A DNA stretch of 64,000 nt from Siphonodentalium dalli (GCA_032622095.1 CP136062.1:16395710-16459709); one strand, 5' to 3'. Positions 23,706 through 34,555 are shown, counted from the stretch's first letter. A program made the numbers and translations. The notes: generated from the sequence alone by a model not told the origin.

Positions 23706-25250
23706 TTCCCACTATATGGATCACCATGATTCGCGGTGCCCAATATATGGATCACCGTTATTCACGGTGCCCGATATATGGATCACCATTATTCACGGTG
23801 CCCAATATATGGATCACCATGATTTGCGGTGATGTATATGGATGACTATGATTCTTGGTGCCCGCTATATGGATCACCATGATTCGCGGCGCCCGATATA
23901 TCGATCACCATTATTCACGGTGCCCAATATATGGATCACCATGATTCGCGGTGATGTATATGGATGACTATGATTCGTGGTTCCCGCTATATGGATCACC
24001 ATGATTCGCGGTGCCCACTATATGAATCACCATTATTCACGGTGCCCAATATATGGATCACCATGATTCGCGGTGATGTATATGGATGACTATGATTCGT
24101 GGTGCCCGCTATATGGATCACCATGATTCGCGGTGCCCACTATATGAATCACCATGATTCGCTGTGTCCAATATATGGATCACCATTATTCACGGTGCCC
24201 AATATATGGAAAACCATGATTCGCGGTGATGTATGTGGATGACTATGATTCGTGGTGCCCGCTATATGGATCACCGTGATTCGCGGTGCCCACTATATGG
24301 ATCACCATGATTCGCGGTGCCCACTATATCGATCACCAATATTCGCGGTGCCCACTATATGGATCACCATGATTCGCGGTGCAGACTATATGGTTCAACA
24401 TGATTCACGGTGCCGACTATATGGATCACCATGATTGATTCGCGGTGCCGACTATAGGGATCACCATGATTCGCGTTGCCGACTATATGGATCACCGTGA
24501 TTCGCGGTACCCACTATATGGATCAGCATGATTCGCGGTGCCGACTATATGGTTCACCATGATTCGTGGTGCCCACTCTATGGATCACCATGATTCGCGG
24601 TGCCCAATATATGGATCACCATGATTCGCGGTGCCCACTATATGGATCACCATGATTCGCGGTGATGTATATGGATCACCATGATTCGCGGTGCCCACTC
24701 TATGGATCACCATGATTCACGGTGCCGACTATATGGATCACCATGATTCGTGGTGCCGACTATATGGATCACCATGATTCGCGGTGATGTATATGGATCA
24801 CCATGATTCGCGGTGCCGACTCTATGGATCACCGTGATTCGCGGTGCCCAATATATAGATCACCATTATTCGCGGTGCCCACCATATGGATCACCATGAT
24901 TCGCGGTGCCCATTATATGGATCGCCATGATTCGTGGTGATGTATATGGATTACCATGATTCGCGGTGCCCACTCTATGGATCACCATGATTTGCGGTGC
25001 CCACTATATGGATCACCATGATTGATTCGCGGTACCGACTATATGGATCACCATGATCCGTGGTGCCCGCTATATGGATCACCATGATTCACGGTACCCA
25101 CTCTATGGATCACCATGATTCGCGGCGCCCACTCTATGGATCACCATGATTCGCGGTGCCCACTATATGGATCACCATGGTTGATTCGCGGTGCCGACTA
25201 TATGGATCACCATGGTTGATTCGCGGTGCCGACTATATGGATCACCATGC
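23706..25250. repeat. 31/29 bp satellite, small block
   Basis: About 50 units of two types: 31-bp GATTCGCGGTGCCCACTATA plus TGGATCACCAT, and 29-bp units in which the centre is GATGTATA. More divergent than the large block at 34987-42568, with many single-base changes such as CACGG and CGATATA. Short open frames (MDHHDSRC) are repeat shadows. Confidence 0.97.
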
Positions 25251-25418
25251 TTTGCAGCTACGTTCCTTTTCCATCATGATATGCACACACCCGTTTTATG
25301 CACATATCACATGAAAAATTATATTTATAGCGACAGAATTATGAGTCATTTTACTATTCTATATCCTTTGTTGACATATAGATAGCCGAGGGTTGGCCCT
25401 CGGTTACCAGTCGATCCT
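25251..25418. other. Unassigned sequence right of the satellite
   Basis: If the minus-strand exon next to it is real, this would be its 3' untranslated region. No perfect AATAAA is visible on the minus strand, only the weak ATAAATATAA. Confidence 0.3.
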
Positions 25419-25570
25419 TCATACTAGTATTTTCCTGCTAGTCCGTGGGGTCGGTGTGGTGCTATCCACACAGTTTGTAGTTACTAGGTCTTGACATCCC
25501 CTTTGCCATTTGACATAAACCATAAAACATGTGATAGCGACAATTAACACGAGGCAACTCAAACAAATGC
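25419..25570 (-). CDS. Candidate terminal exon with a transmembrane segment
   Basis: On the minus strand TGTTCCCTAATTGCAG is a plausible 3' splice site, followed in phase 1 by ICLSCLVLIVAITCFMVYV, a 19-residue hydrophobic span, then KWQR (a positive stop-transfer) and a short tail rich in Thr, Pro and Ser ending in a stop at 25419-25421. This arrangement fits the last exon of a type I membrane protein with a short cytosolic tail. No family is recognised and no upstream exon was found; LINE sequence begins only 365 bp upstream. A chance hydrophobic frame is the main alternative. Confidence 0.33.
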
Positions 25571-25885
25571 CTGCAATTAGGGAACATCTCGTTACATAAA
25601 ATTTTAACAAGACTTTGGCAGTAAATTTATAAATGTCATTTCAATAGGCATAACCCTGTAGCAGTTGAAGTCAGAAGAGCTTGTGGCAATCGGCTGAGTT
25701 ATATCTTATAAATTCACCGGATCAATCACCATAGTATATTCTATTATAACTAACCCTTAGCTATCTTCCAAACAAAATAAACCATGTTTATGAATGGACA
25801 TTTTCCTCAAATGGCGGCTTAATGCCTATACGTTACACGCCATAACCTACAAGTGGGATCGCTCTACTATAAAACAACGGGCTAA
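25571..25885. other. Stretch with no recognised feature
   Basis: Unique-looking sequence between the candidate exon and a satellite remnant. Confidence 0.4.
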
Positions 25886-25888
25886 GCC

Positions 25889-25934
25889 CAATATATGAAT
25901 CACCATGATTCGTGGTGCCCACTATATGGATCAT
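25889..25934. repeat. Remnant of the 31 bp satellite next to the LINE 3' end
   Basis: One and a half units (AATCACCATGATTCGTGG plus TGCCCACTATATGGATCA) are cut directly by the start of the LINE tail. Confidence 0.88.
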
Positions 25935-28900
25935 TAGGATAGGATAGGATATTTTTATTTACAATACACATATGAATAGTACAATAAATTAACATATAAC
26001 TAGAATAATTCAGTATATTGCTGGGGGGAACATAGCCCTGCCGGGCTGTCTTCCTGTTTCCCCCATAACAAATATCATTATACAAATAATTTATCAGATA
26101 GCGTGAGTATTATTCATATTCGTATCCACGTACACGTACAGACTAATCGTATATATAACAAATAATATAAGACAAAATGTTCAGGGTTTTGTTTTTTTAC
26201 AAAAGTGTTTATATGTTTGTGAGCCAGTCCAGACGAGTGATCACTATATCGCTTTATCTCTCCCCGGAAACGTTACGTTCTTGTCACATGTTCTAAAGTA
26301 TGAGAAGTTTCTGCATGTCTTAGTTTCAAACGAAGATTGAGAGAATAGTATTCAGATTATAGAGAAGTTCTCATGATGAAATCTCAGAACACAAGCTCAT
26401 CACGATGTCTCATCCGACTCAGAATTATTATTTCATACTCATAGATTCATAGGATTCTGGGGAGAGATTATGCATCTTTTATAGTAACAATAAAAATAAA
26501 TATGAATTCATATGATTCGCCTGAAGGGCTTTTTGTTGAGTGAGGTTTAAGGGAGAATGTTAACTAAATGTGATACTTATGTGTGTGTATACCATCATAG
26601 ATTGGAGGCGCAGACTCGGCATGAGTGTCCATTACTTCAAATATGCTTGTTCACCTTTAATGTGTCGATATTATGACTTGCGTTGTAGTCATCGTGGTAT
26701 TGGTATTGTAGCCTTTGATATGACCGAGGACGCGGTAGTGGAAATAAAAATGGTAGAGTAGAACTATGATTGTGCTGCCGAATAGAACTATGTGTATACA
26801 TGGTGTTTATTTTAATATAAGTATTCGTATTATGTATCGGTACAGTCGGGACATCCTGTGTTTTTACAGCGTACATTTTTTAGATAATTACCAAGTATTT
26901 TTGTCTGTAAGCGTTTCTTCAATATATGCCTGCTTTGTATGCATGTGTATTCAGCTTCAAGGTTGTTCCATATTGTGGGGAAGGCGTGGTGTGGTAATCT
27001 TCCAGAAAATTTGGTTCTAGGTTTTTCTAGTAGCAGGGGATTAGGGTGTCTTGGAGTTGATTTTGCTCGTTTGTTGTACATCATTTTAAAAGAAGCCGGC
27101 AGACGGTCATAATACCAGTCATGCACGAACATTGTAGAATTGATGGTGTGTAAGTCATATATTTTCAAGATATTTTCTTTTTTAAAGAGCGGGTCTGTGT
27201 GACTCCTATACTTCTTATTGCATATTATACGCATTGCTCGTTTTTGTAATAGAAAAATTTTCTTGACTTCTGGAACATGTCCCCATATTTGGATACCGTA
27301 AACTAATTGGCTTTGAATCAATGCATAGTACAAAGTTTTCAATGCTTTACTCGGGAAAAAATGTTTCACCTTATTGATACAATATATTGCATGTGATATT
27401 TTAGAGCAGATTATGGATACGTGCTTTTTGAACGTCAAGTTCTCATCAATATGGATACCTAAAAATTTTGTTGAGGATTCGTGCCCAAGATTCCCTATTC
27501 GATTCAATTCATTGTGATTTAACTTTATTTTCAAAGTATTCCATTTTTTGTCATTATTCGGTGGGTGTATGAGCATATAGTTGCTTTTATTAATATTAAT
27601 TGCAAGTTTATTACAGCAGCACCAATCGAATACATTGGCTAATTCGTTGTTGACATAACTTTGTACTAATTCCCAATTTTTACCGCTTGTAAAGAGAGTG
27701 GTATCATCGGCATACGATAAAAAGTCCATTGTTGTAGAATTTGCCATATCATTCACGTATATTAAAAATATTATTGGCCCAAGAATGGAGCCTTGTGGGA
27801 CTCCACAGGAAGTATTCATAAGGTTTGAAGCACTCCCGCAATATTCAACATATTGTCTCCTGTCATATAAATAACTATGGAACCACGACTTTGCTACACC
27901 CCTAATACCATAGTGGTCAAGTTTTGATAGCAGTATATTGTGGTCTATTGTATCGAACGCTTTAGATAAATCAAGGAATAGGGCCAGGGTGGAATCCCGT
28001 GTCGGTTTATCATTATTATTAACGAAATGATCTAGAAGATGCATAATAGGATGAAACGTTGAGTGGTTTGGTCTAAATCCATATTGGTGTTTATATAATA
28101 TTTCATTGTCTTTAAGAAAATCTACAAGTCGTTTTTGCATTAATTTTTCAAGCAGTTTAGAGAACGATGGAAGGATACTGATTGGACGATAGTGTGCTAT
28201 TTCCTTGGCGTTGTTTATTTTAGGAATGGGAACTACTTTAGAGATTTTCATGTTCATTGGGACTATTCCCTGTTCAAACGAAAGATTAAATATATACTTA
28301 AGTGCTGGGGCTATTATGAAGATAGTCTCTTTCATGAGTTCAGTCGATATGCCGATGTAATCTTTGCTCTTTTTTCCTTTCATAGAATAACATGTTAATA
28401 TTATTTCCTGAATGGATGTGGGTTCGATTTCTAATTCGTTTGCTTGTCTATTTCGAAGGTAGTCAGTAAAGTCTGCGTCTGAGGTTTCAGAATGAATAGA
28501 ACTGCTAGTGTTTTCACCGATTTTTGAAAAGTAGTCATTAAATGTTTTGGCTATTATGTTTGGGTCAGATATCTCTATATTGTTATCATTAAATATCTTA
28601 GGATAGTTACACGATTTTTGATTTTTATTGATGGCATTTTTAAGAATTTTCCATGTGTTTTTTATATCATTTTTATTTTGTTCTAGACAGTAAGAATAAT
28701 AACTATTTTTACTTTTCCTAATTAGTTTATTATATAATTGACGATAATTTATGTAGGCAATTTTATTTGTATCCGATGGCGAATTCAGTTTATTACAGTA
28801 GAGTTCTTGTTTTGTGATTGATGATTTGATTAGTCCAGATGTCATCCATGGTGCGCGTTTGATATATTTCTTGGGTACTTTCCGTGTTACGAGCGGAAAA

Positions 28901-30060
28901 GCTAGGTCGTGTGCGGTCATGTATATGTCTAAAAAACATTCATATGCCTTTTCAGATGAGTTGCAACTGAGAACTGAGTCAAATTTACACGATTTTAACA
29001 AGTTTTTGAATATATGGACATTATTAATATTATAGTTCCTATATGTAGCTTTTTTATGGGAGGGGTTTAAGGGTTTCTGCTTGTTTGCTTCAGAGATGAA
29101 TATACCGAAATGATCGGAAACATCGCAGGTAATTATCCCTGTTTGGTGACTATCTTGCATTTTGTTGGTATAGATATGATCAATTATGGTGGCAGAGTGT
29201 TCGGTTAATCTTGTAGGTTTCGTAATCATGGGCATGAATCCTCTTGTAAAAACATTGTTTATGAAATCGTTAGTTTTTGCATGCGTATCGAAATTGAGAA
29301 GGTTAATGTTGAGGTCTCCTATTATGTAAGACTTGGCTTTTTTCAATTTCTCTAAGATATTATCGAATTTCAACATAAATTTGTCCAAGTCGGCCTTCGG
29401 TGCTGTATTTGGTCTATAAATACATCCTATTATGTAAGTATCGTTCGCTCCTCGGTGTATTTCTACAAATATTGTTTCTATTACGTGGGGTATAAATATT
29501 GTCAAGTCGGGTCTTAGTTTGTATTGTATATTTTCCTTGATGTAGATATCAACACCGCCTCTGCCATCGTCGCCATCGGGTCGAGTATTAAATTCTAAGG
29601 GGTGATATCCTGGAAGTGAGAAGTCTGAGGATCTATGCACATTGAATATTTCTGTCAGGGCGATAACATCAAACATATATTCTTCTGAATTCAGATCGCA
29701 GAGTAGGTTTTTCAGGTCTTCAAAATTTGCGTTAAGGCTTCTGCAATTTATGCCAAAAAGAGAGAATTTTATGTTATTTGAGAGAAATTCTTTACCCTCT
29801 GTGGGCGAGAGATATTGGCAGGTATTTTGATTCCAGAGTTGTATGCTGTCGGGATCAAATTCGTCTACTTCTATTTGAGACCATTTCGCCGCGAAGTCAT
29901 GCGTACGCGTGTCCCTTACCTCACTCAAAGTTATGTTATTTGCAGACATAATGGGGAGTTTCTAAGGTGTTGTTATGTGGGCCCCTGATTACGACCATTT
30001 GGTTATGTCGTGGTACTGAACGTCTGTACATATACATGGAAACTAATATGGATATCATAA
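25935..30060 (-). mobile_element. LINE retrotransposon with intact endonuclease-RT ORF
   Basis: The minus-strand element has a 1039-codon ORF, a 3' untranslated region of about 890 bp and a terminal TATCC microsatellite (GGATAGGATAGGATA on the plus strand at 25939-25953), as in CR1/L2/Jockey-group LINEs that end in short tandem repeats. The 3' end abuts a satellite remnant. The 5' boundary is not defined; a foldback transposon starts at 30581, and no ORF1-like frame is present between. No target duplication could be recognised. Confidence 0.85.
26830..29949 (-). CDS. LINE ORF2-type protein: AP-like endonuclease and reverse transcriptase
   Basis: A 1039-residue uninterrupted frame. It would nick genomic DNA and copy its own RNA by target-primed reverse transcription in the nucleus. 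Residues 60-285 form an exonuclease-endonuclease-phosphatase fold: GINCRSL (66-72), catalytic Glu in ALTE (97-100), GDLNI (211-215) and SDH (278-280). Residues about 560-800 are the reverse transcriptase: HYRPIS (587-592), FLDLSKAFDTID with its catalytic Asp (658-669), GVPQGSILGP (716-725) and the YADD box (746-749). The C-terminus ends with Cys pairs (VRCKNTGCPDC) that may bind nucleic acid. All catalytic motifs look intact and there is no frameshift, suggesting a young copy. The start is the first ATG of the frame. Family level (CR1/L2/Jockey group) is firm; the exact clade is not. Confidence 0.93.
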   Translation of the reverse strand: MSANNITLSEVRDTRTHDFAAKWSQIEVDEFDPDSIQLWNQNTCQYLSPTEGKEFLSNNIKFSLFGINCRSLNANFEDLKNLLCDLNSEEYMFDVIALTEIFNVHRSSDFSLPGYHPLEFNTRPDGDDGRGGVDIYIKENIQYKLRPDLTIFIPHVIETIFVEIHRGANDTYIIGCIYRPNTAPKADLDKFMLKFDNILEKLKKAKSYIIGDLNINLLNFDTHAKTNDFINNVFTRGFMPMITKPTRLTEHSATIIDHIYTNKMQDSHQTGIITCDVSDHFGIFISEANKQKPLNPSHKKATYRNYNINNVHIFKNLLKSCKFDSVLSCNSSEKAYECFLDIYMTAHDLAFPLVTRKVPKKYIKRAPWMTSGLIKSSITKQELYCNKLNSPSDTNKIAYINYRQLYNKLIRKSKNSYYSYCLEQNKNDIKNTWKILKNAINKNQKSCNYPKIFNDNNIEISDPNIIAKTFNDYFSKIGENTSSSIHSETSDADFTDYLRNRQANELEIEPTSIQEIILTCYSMKGKKSKDYIGISTELMKETIFIIAPALKYIFNLSFEQGIVPMNMKISKVVPIPKINNAKEIAHYRPISILPSFSKLLEKLMQKRLVDFLKDNEILYKHQYGFRPNHSTFHPIMHLLDHFVNNNDKPTRDSTLALFLDLSKAFDTIDHNILLSKLDHYGIRGVAKSWFHSYLYDRRQYVEYCGSASNLMNTSCGVPQGSILGPIIFLIYVNDMANSTTMDFLSYADDTTLFTSGKNWELVQSYVNNELANVFDWCCCNKLAININKSNYMLIHPPNNDKKWNTLKIKLNHNELNRIGNLGHESSTKFLGIHIDENLTFKKHVSIICSKISHAIYCINKVKHFFPSKALKTLYYALIQSQLVYGIQIWGHVPEVKKIFLLQKRAMRIICNKKYRSHTDPLFKKENILKIYDLHTINSTMFVHDWYYDRLPASFKMMYNKRAKSTPRHPNPLLLEKPRTKFSGRLPHHAFPTIWNNLEAEYTCIQSRHILKKRLQTKILGNYLKNVRCKNTGCPDCTDT

Positions 30061-30574
30061 ATTAATGTAAGTTTAACTTTCAATTTTTTTGGTGGAGTTA
30101 TGTCAAAGAAAATGTATCCGTGATTGGAGATTATATACATGCGGAAGAAAGAGAGTATTATATATGCGAGTCAATATCAATTGTGGAACAAAACAAATTA
30201 TACGAATAAGTATACACATCTTGAAGTACATGCAAATCAACAATTGAACAAGTGCTTATTTATATACAGCCATTGGCTATCGAAATAGCGATGATGTCGC
30301 ACCAGTGACTCCCCAGTGCTATCCCCAAATCCCGTCCCTGAATGGAGAGGCATATATCCAGATTTATACGAGTCAAGCAATGAATCCGTGCAGCCTCATT
30401 AGAAAGGATATTTATCTATAATACATACCCAAAGAGGGGACCTCACTTTAAACATATTTGTATTTATGCATATATTGTCATCTCGATATTTATTATGAGC
30501 GAGATACGATTCAGTACCAAACTGTCAAAGGCGCACGATTGGCGAAAAAGCGAATTATGCTGGCCCTTGCTGTA
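30061..30574. other. Unassigned; possibly LINE 5' region plus flank
   Basis: AT-rich sequence between the LINE start codon region and the foldback. Part of it may be the LINE 5' untranslated region, but no boundary can be drawn. Confidence 0.4.
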
Positions 30575-30580
30575 TCCATC
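30575..30580. repeat. Probable target duplication, left of the foldback
   Basis: TCCATC is repeated at 34593-34598 directly outside the other end. It could extend to GTATCCATC if the terminal repeats are defined as shorter. Confidence 0.7.
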
Positions 30581-30616
30581 TACGGAAGCACAGTAGCGCC
30601 ATAAATAAAATAATAA

Positions 30617-30888
30617 TTACGGCGTTTAAACGCCCTATTACGGCGTTTAAACGCCCTAATACGGCGTTTAAAACGCCCTAATTACGGCGTTTAAACGCCC
30701 TAATTACGGCGTTTAAACGCCCTATTACGGCGTTTAAACGCCCTAATACGGCGTTTAAACGCCCTAATACGGCGTTTAAACGCCCTAATTACGGCGTTTA
30801 AACGCCCTAATTACGGCGTTTAAACGCCCTAATTACGGCGTTTAAACGCCCTATTACGGCGTTTAAACGCCCTAATGCGACATATGTG
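30617..30888. repeat. Palindromic 19-21 bp minisatellite, left foldback arm
   Basis: About 12 units of TTACGGCGTTTAAACGCCC. Each contains the perfect 14-bp palindrome GGCGTTTAAACGCC, so every unit can form its own small hairpin. Spacers vary (TATTA, TAATTA, TAATA). Confidence 0.96.
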
Positions 30889-30952
30889 GAATGACTAGTG
30901 GACCTTCGGACTGAACCTTCGGACTACTGAACTCTACCCGATCAATGTCTGA

Positions 30953-31053
30953 ACAGAATGAGGTCCCCTAGCAGAGGGTGAATTTGGTGATGCTAGCCGC
31001 TATGCGGGTAATATCTCTAAATTCACCCTCTGGGGACCTCATTCTGCAAATGT
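30953..31053. repeat. Hairpin of the GAGGTCCCC family inside the left arm
   Basis: CAGAATGAGGTCCCC and AGAGGGTGAATTTGGTGAT pair with ATCTCTAAATTCACCCTCT and GGGGACCTCATTCTG. Its mirror is at 34077-34177 in the right arm. Confidence 0.9.
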
Positions 31054-31668
31054 CAGGCACCTTATTTCCGGGCTTGATACCACCACTGGTATATGCGTTG
31101 GTTTGGGTGCAATGTGTCTAACCGTGAAACATGTGGTCCCCTGCTATAAGCATATACCCTTCGCTATGTGCATGTTCGACTACATGGGGGAGTTTTGAGT
31201 GCATTCTAGTTCATTTTGGATTTTCGGAGAATCGGGGGTTCGGAGAATCGGGCCTTCGGAGTTATGGGCTTTCGGAGAATCGGGGTTTCGGAGAATCGGG
31301 CCTTCGGAATTATGGGGTTTCGGAGAATCGGGCCTTCGGAGTTATGGGCTTTCCAGGGCTGGCATTCTCAGAAATCCGGGCGGGCTAAGACCAGTACTCC
31401 TCAATCAGCCTAGGTGGGCTATAGTCCTCCTCAGTGATGTCATAGCATGGACATTTTAGCCAACTACAGCGAAATCACATTCACGACAATGGAAATAGTC
31501 ATTATCTGAACTAAACTGCGTTAATACATTTGACAAAGGCAGCCATTCCAAAATGTACCTCACCCCATAGACTTTACCCACCCGAATAAAGGCCATCGGT
31601 TATAGGGTGATAGAGCCAGAAACATTAATCGTGAGTCACTACTCATATAATGCAGTGCTCTTGTTATT

Positions 31669-32906
31669 ATCCCCCGCCAAATTGAAAATTTGCGGGTGAT
31701 ATAGGAATGGGTTCCGTCCGTCCGGCTGTCCGTCCGTCCGTCCGTCCGTCTGTCCCGAATTTGATCGAGTCAGAACTTGAACAAATATATACGGATTTCA
31801 AAGATATTTGGTATATGAGTTCACCTGACCGTTACCTAGAATGCGTTCTCAAGCCAGGTCCGGCAGGATATTTTTACCAGAGTTATTGGACTTTGTTTAT
31901 TATTTTTGTTGAATTTACCAAATAGCATATAGACGACGTCACATGGCTCATTTCCACAAATCTCAATGGATTTCAAAGATATTTGGTATATGAGTTCACC
32001 TGACCATTACCTAGAATGAGTTCGCATGCCAGGTCCGGCCGGTTATTTTTACCGGAGTTATTGGACTTTGTTTATTATTTACCAAATAGCATATAGACAA
32101 CGTCACAGGGCTCATTTCCACAAATGTCAACGGATTTCAAAGATTTTTGTTATTTGTGTTCACATGATCAGTATCTAGAACGAGTTCGAAAACCAGGTCC
32201 GGCAGGATATTTTAAGCAGAGTTATTGGACATTGTTTATTTTTGCGTGTGCAAATGGACGACGTCACAGGGCTCATTTCCACAAATCTCAATGGATTTCA
32301 GAGATATTCGGTAAATGAGTTCACATGACCAGTATCTAGAATGAGTTCGCAAACCAGGTCCGGCCGGTTATTTTAAGCAGAGTTATTGGACTTTTTAAAA
32401 TTTGTTACAATAATCTGCACTGGTGATTTCAATTTCAACATCCATCAGGAGAAATATGTGTCTCAACTTGAAAACATCTTCAAAATACATCAATCTGTTG
32501 TGCAGCCGACACATATACTTGAAGGAACACTCGACCTACTTCTCTCTAATATTAAAATGGACACACATGCTTTTCCAGTTCTGTACACAGACCACCATGT
32601 GATATGGGCTGTCAAGAAGTAAAATGTCATTCTAAGAATATTTATGCATGGTTATGGAGATATTGAGGTATATTTGATCAAATATATATTTTTTTTTAAT
32701 TTTGCTCAAAATTTATATCAACGGATTTAAAAGAGTTTTGGTATTTTTGTTCCCATGACTAGTACCTAAAATGAGTTCGCGAGCCTGGCTTTTTGACAAA
32801 ATCCCACCTCTTATTTACCACGTACTGAGAACGTAAACTTTATTGAGAATTCACTTCCCCAACTGCACATTTCGGCGGGGGATACCGCCGTCTCCGACGG
32901 CTTGTT
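31669..32906 (+). mobile_element. Helentron-like (HINE-type) rolling-circle element
   Basis: The mirrored right arm preserves the empty site (CTTGTTATTGTGTTTG), which defines the insertion. The 5' end is ATCCCCCGCC; the same 10 bp recur inverted near the 3' end (GGCGGGGGAT, 32874-32883), followed by a 3' hairpin GCCGTC-TCC-GACGGC (32887-32901) and the end CTTGTT. A CCGT microsatellite (about 31720-31753) follows the 5' end. There is no long target duplication, and the junction is compatible with insertion between two T residues. These are the known signs of Helentrons and their non-autonomous HINE derivatives. Repeated blocks near 31795-32390 (GATTTCAAAGATATTTGGTA, CCAGGTCCGGC) are internal direct repeats. 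Confidence 0.82.
32386..32622 (+). pseudogene. Endonuclease-domain fragment within the Helentron-like element
   Basis: A 78-codon frame includes TGDFNFNIHQ, VVQPTHILEGTLDLLLSN and YTDHHVIWA. These correspond in order to the GDFN, T-x-LD and SDH motifs at the C-terminal half of an apurinic-like endonuclease. Some Helentrons carry such a domain beside their Rep-helicase. The N-terminal half (catalytic Glu) and the Rep and helicase domains are absent, and SDH is changed to TDHH, so this is a remnant. A fragment of an unrelated LINE captured by the element is the alternative. Confidence 0.68.
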
Positions 32907-33090
32907 GTGTTTGATGCACCAACTAATGGCTAAAATGTAGACAGTCATTTAATCTTATTAATGGTACTCAATCCGATTAAGCACCCCTAAATTACTATTC
33001 CTTTGGCTTCAGGGGTAAAACATATTTGATTCGAGTCGAGGAACCCATCCATCAAAACTCAGAGTGATGAGATATTGATTTTTGAAGTTT

Positions 33091-33240
33091 GTAATTTTCT
33101 CGAGATGTGTACTGATAATTGCCACAGAAACACTTATACAAACGGACGAAGGTGGATAACTAAAAATAAATGGTAATACTAACACAATTTTGACTGAGAA
33201 CATCCTTTTGACGGCGTGTTCTGTGCCACAAACAATAGAT
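33091..33240. other. Central loop of the foldback
   Basis: About 150 bp of non-palindromic sequence between the inner arms. The inner arms (32940-33080 and 33250-33370) belong to the CCCCTAAATTA MITE family, also found at 5678 and 54655. Confidence 0.7.
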
Positions 33241-34076
33241 GTAAAAAAAACTTCAAAAATTTATATCTGATCGCTCTGGGCGTTGATGGGTAGGTTCGTC
33301 GACTCGAATCAATTATTTTTTACCCCCGAAGTCAAAGAAATAGTAATTTAGGGGTGATTAATCGGATTGAGAACCATTAATAAGATTAAATGACTGTCTA
33401 CATTTTAGCCATTAGTTGGTGCATCAAACACAATAACAAGACCACTGCATTATATGAGTAGTGACTCACGATTAATGTTTCTGGCTCTATCACCCTATAA
33501 CCGATGGCCTTTATTCGGGTGGGTAAAGTCTATGGGGTGAGGTACATTTTGGAATGGCTGCCTTTGTCAAATGTATCAGCGCAGTTTAGTTCAGATAATG
33601 ACTATTTCCATTGTCGTGAATGTGATTTCGCTGTAGTTGGCTAAAATGTCCATGCTATGACATTATCACTGAGGAGGAAAATAGCCCACCTATGCTGATT
33701 GAGGAGTACTGGTCTTAGCCCGCCCGGATTTCTGAGAATGCCAGCCCTGGAAAGCCCATAACTCCGAAGGCCCGATTCTCCGAAACCCCATAATTCCGAA
33801 GGCCCGATTCTCCGAAACCCCGATTCTCCGAAAGCCCATAACTCCGAAGGCCCGATTCTCCGAAGGCCCGATTCTCCGAAAATCCAAAATGAACTAGAAT
33901 GCACTCAAAACTCCCCCATGTAGTCGAACATGCACATAGCGAAGGGTATATGCTTATAGCAGGGGACCACATGTTTCACGGTTAGACTGAATTTGGTGAT
34001 GCTAGCCGCTATGCGCCATTGCACCCAAACCAACGCATATACCAGTGGTGGTATCAAGCCCGGAAATAAGGTGCCT

Positions 34077-34177
34077 GACATTTGCAGAATGAGGTCCCCA
34101 GAGGGTGAATTTAGAGATATTACCCGCATAGCGGCTAGCATCACCAAATTCACCCTCTGCTAGGGGACCTCATTCTG
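34077..34177. repeat. Hairpin of the GAGGTCCCC family inside the right arm
   Basis: Mirror of 30953-31053, with the same GTCCCCTAGCAGAGGG-type expansion, so it was present before the arms diverged. Confidence 0.9.
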
Positions 34178-34254
34178 TTCAGACATTGATCGGGTAGGGT
34201 TCAGTAGTCCGAAGGTTCAGTCCGAAGGTCCACTAGTCATTCCACATATGTCGC

Positions 34255-34555
34255 ATTAGGGCGTTTAAACGCCGTAATTAGGGCGTTTACACGCCATAAT
34301 TAGGGCGTTTAAACGCCGTATTAGGGCGTTTAAACGCCGTATTAGGGCGTTTAAACGCCGTAATAGGGCGTTTAAACGCCGTAATTAGGGCGTTTAAACA
34401 CCGTAATTAGGGCGTTTAAACGCCGTAATAGGGCGTTTAAACGCCGTAATAGGGCGTTTAAACGCCGTAATTAGGGCGTTTAAACGCCGTAATTAGGGCG
34501 TTTAAACGCCGTATTAGGGCGTTTAAACGCCGTAATAGGGCGTTTAAACGCCGTA
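34255..34555. repeat. Palindromic 19-21 bp minisatellite, right foldback arm
   Basis: About 14 units of TAGGGCGTTTAAACGCCGTA, the inverse of the left arm array but with a different copy number and private changes (GTTTACACGCC, TTTAAACACC). Confidence 0.96.

Noticed and set aside
31131-31459. Glycine- and arginine-rich frames in the foldback arms (also 33641-33972)
   Set aside because: They translate a short CGGAGAATCGGG repeat in three frames and recur in mirror image in the other arm.
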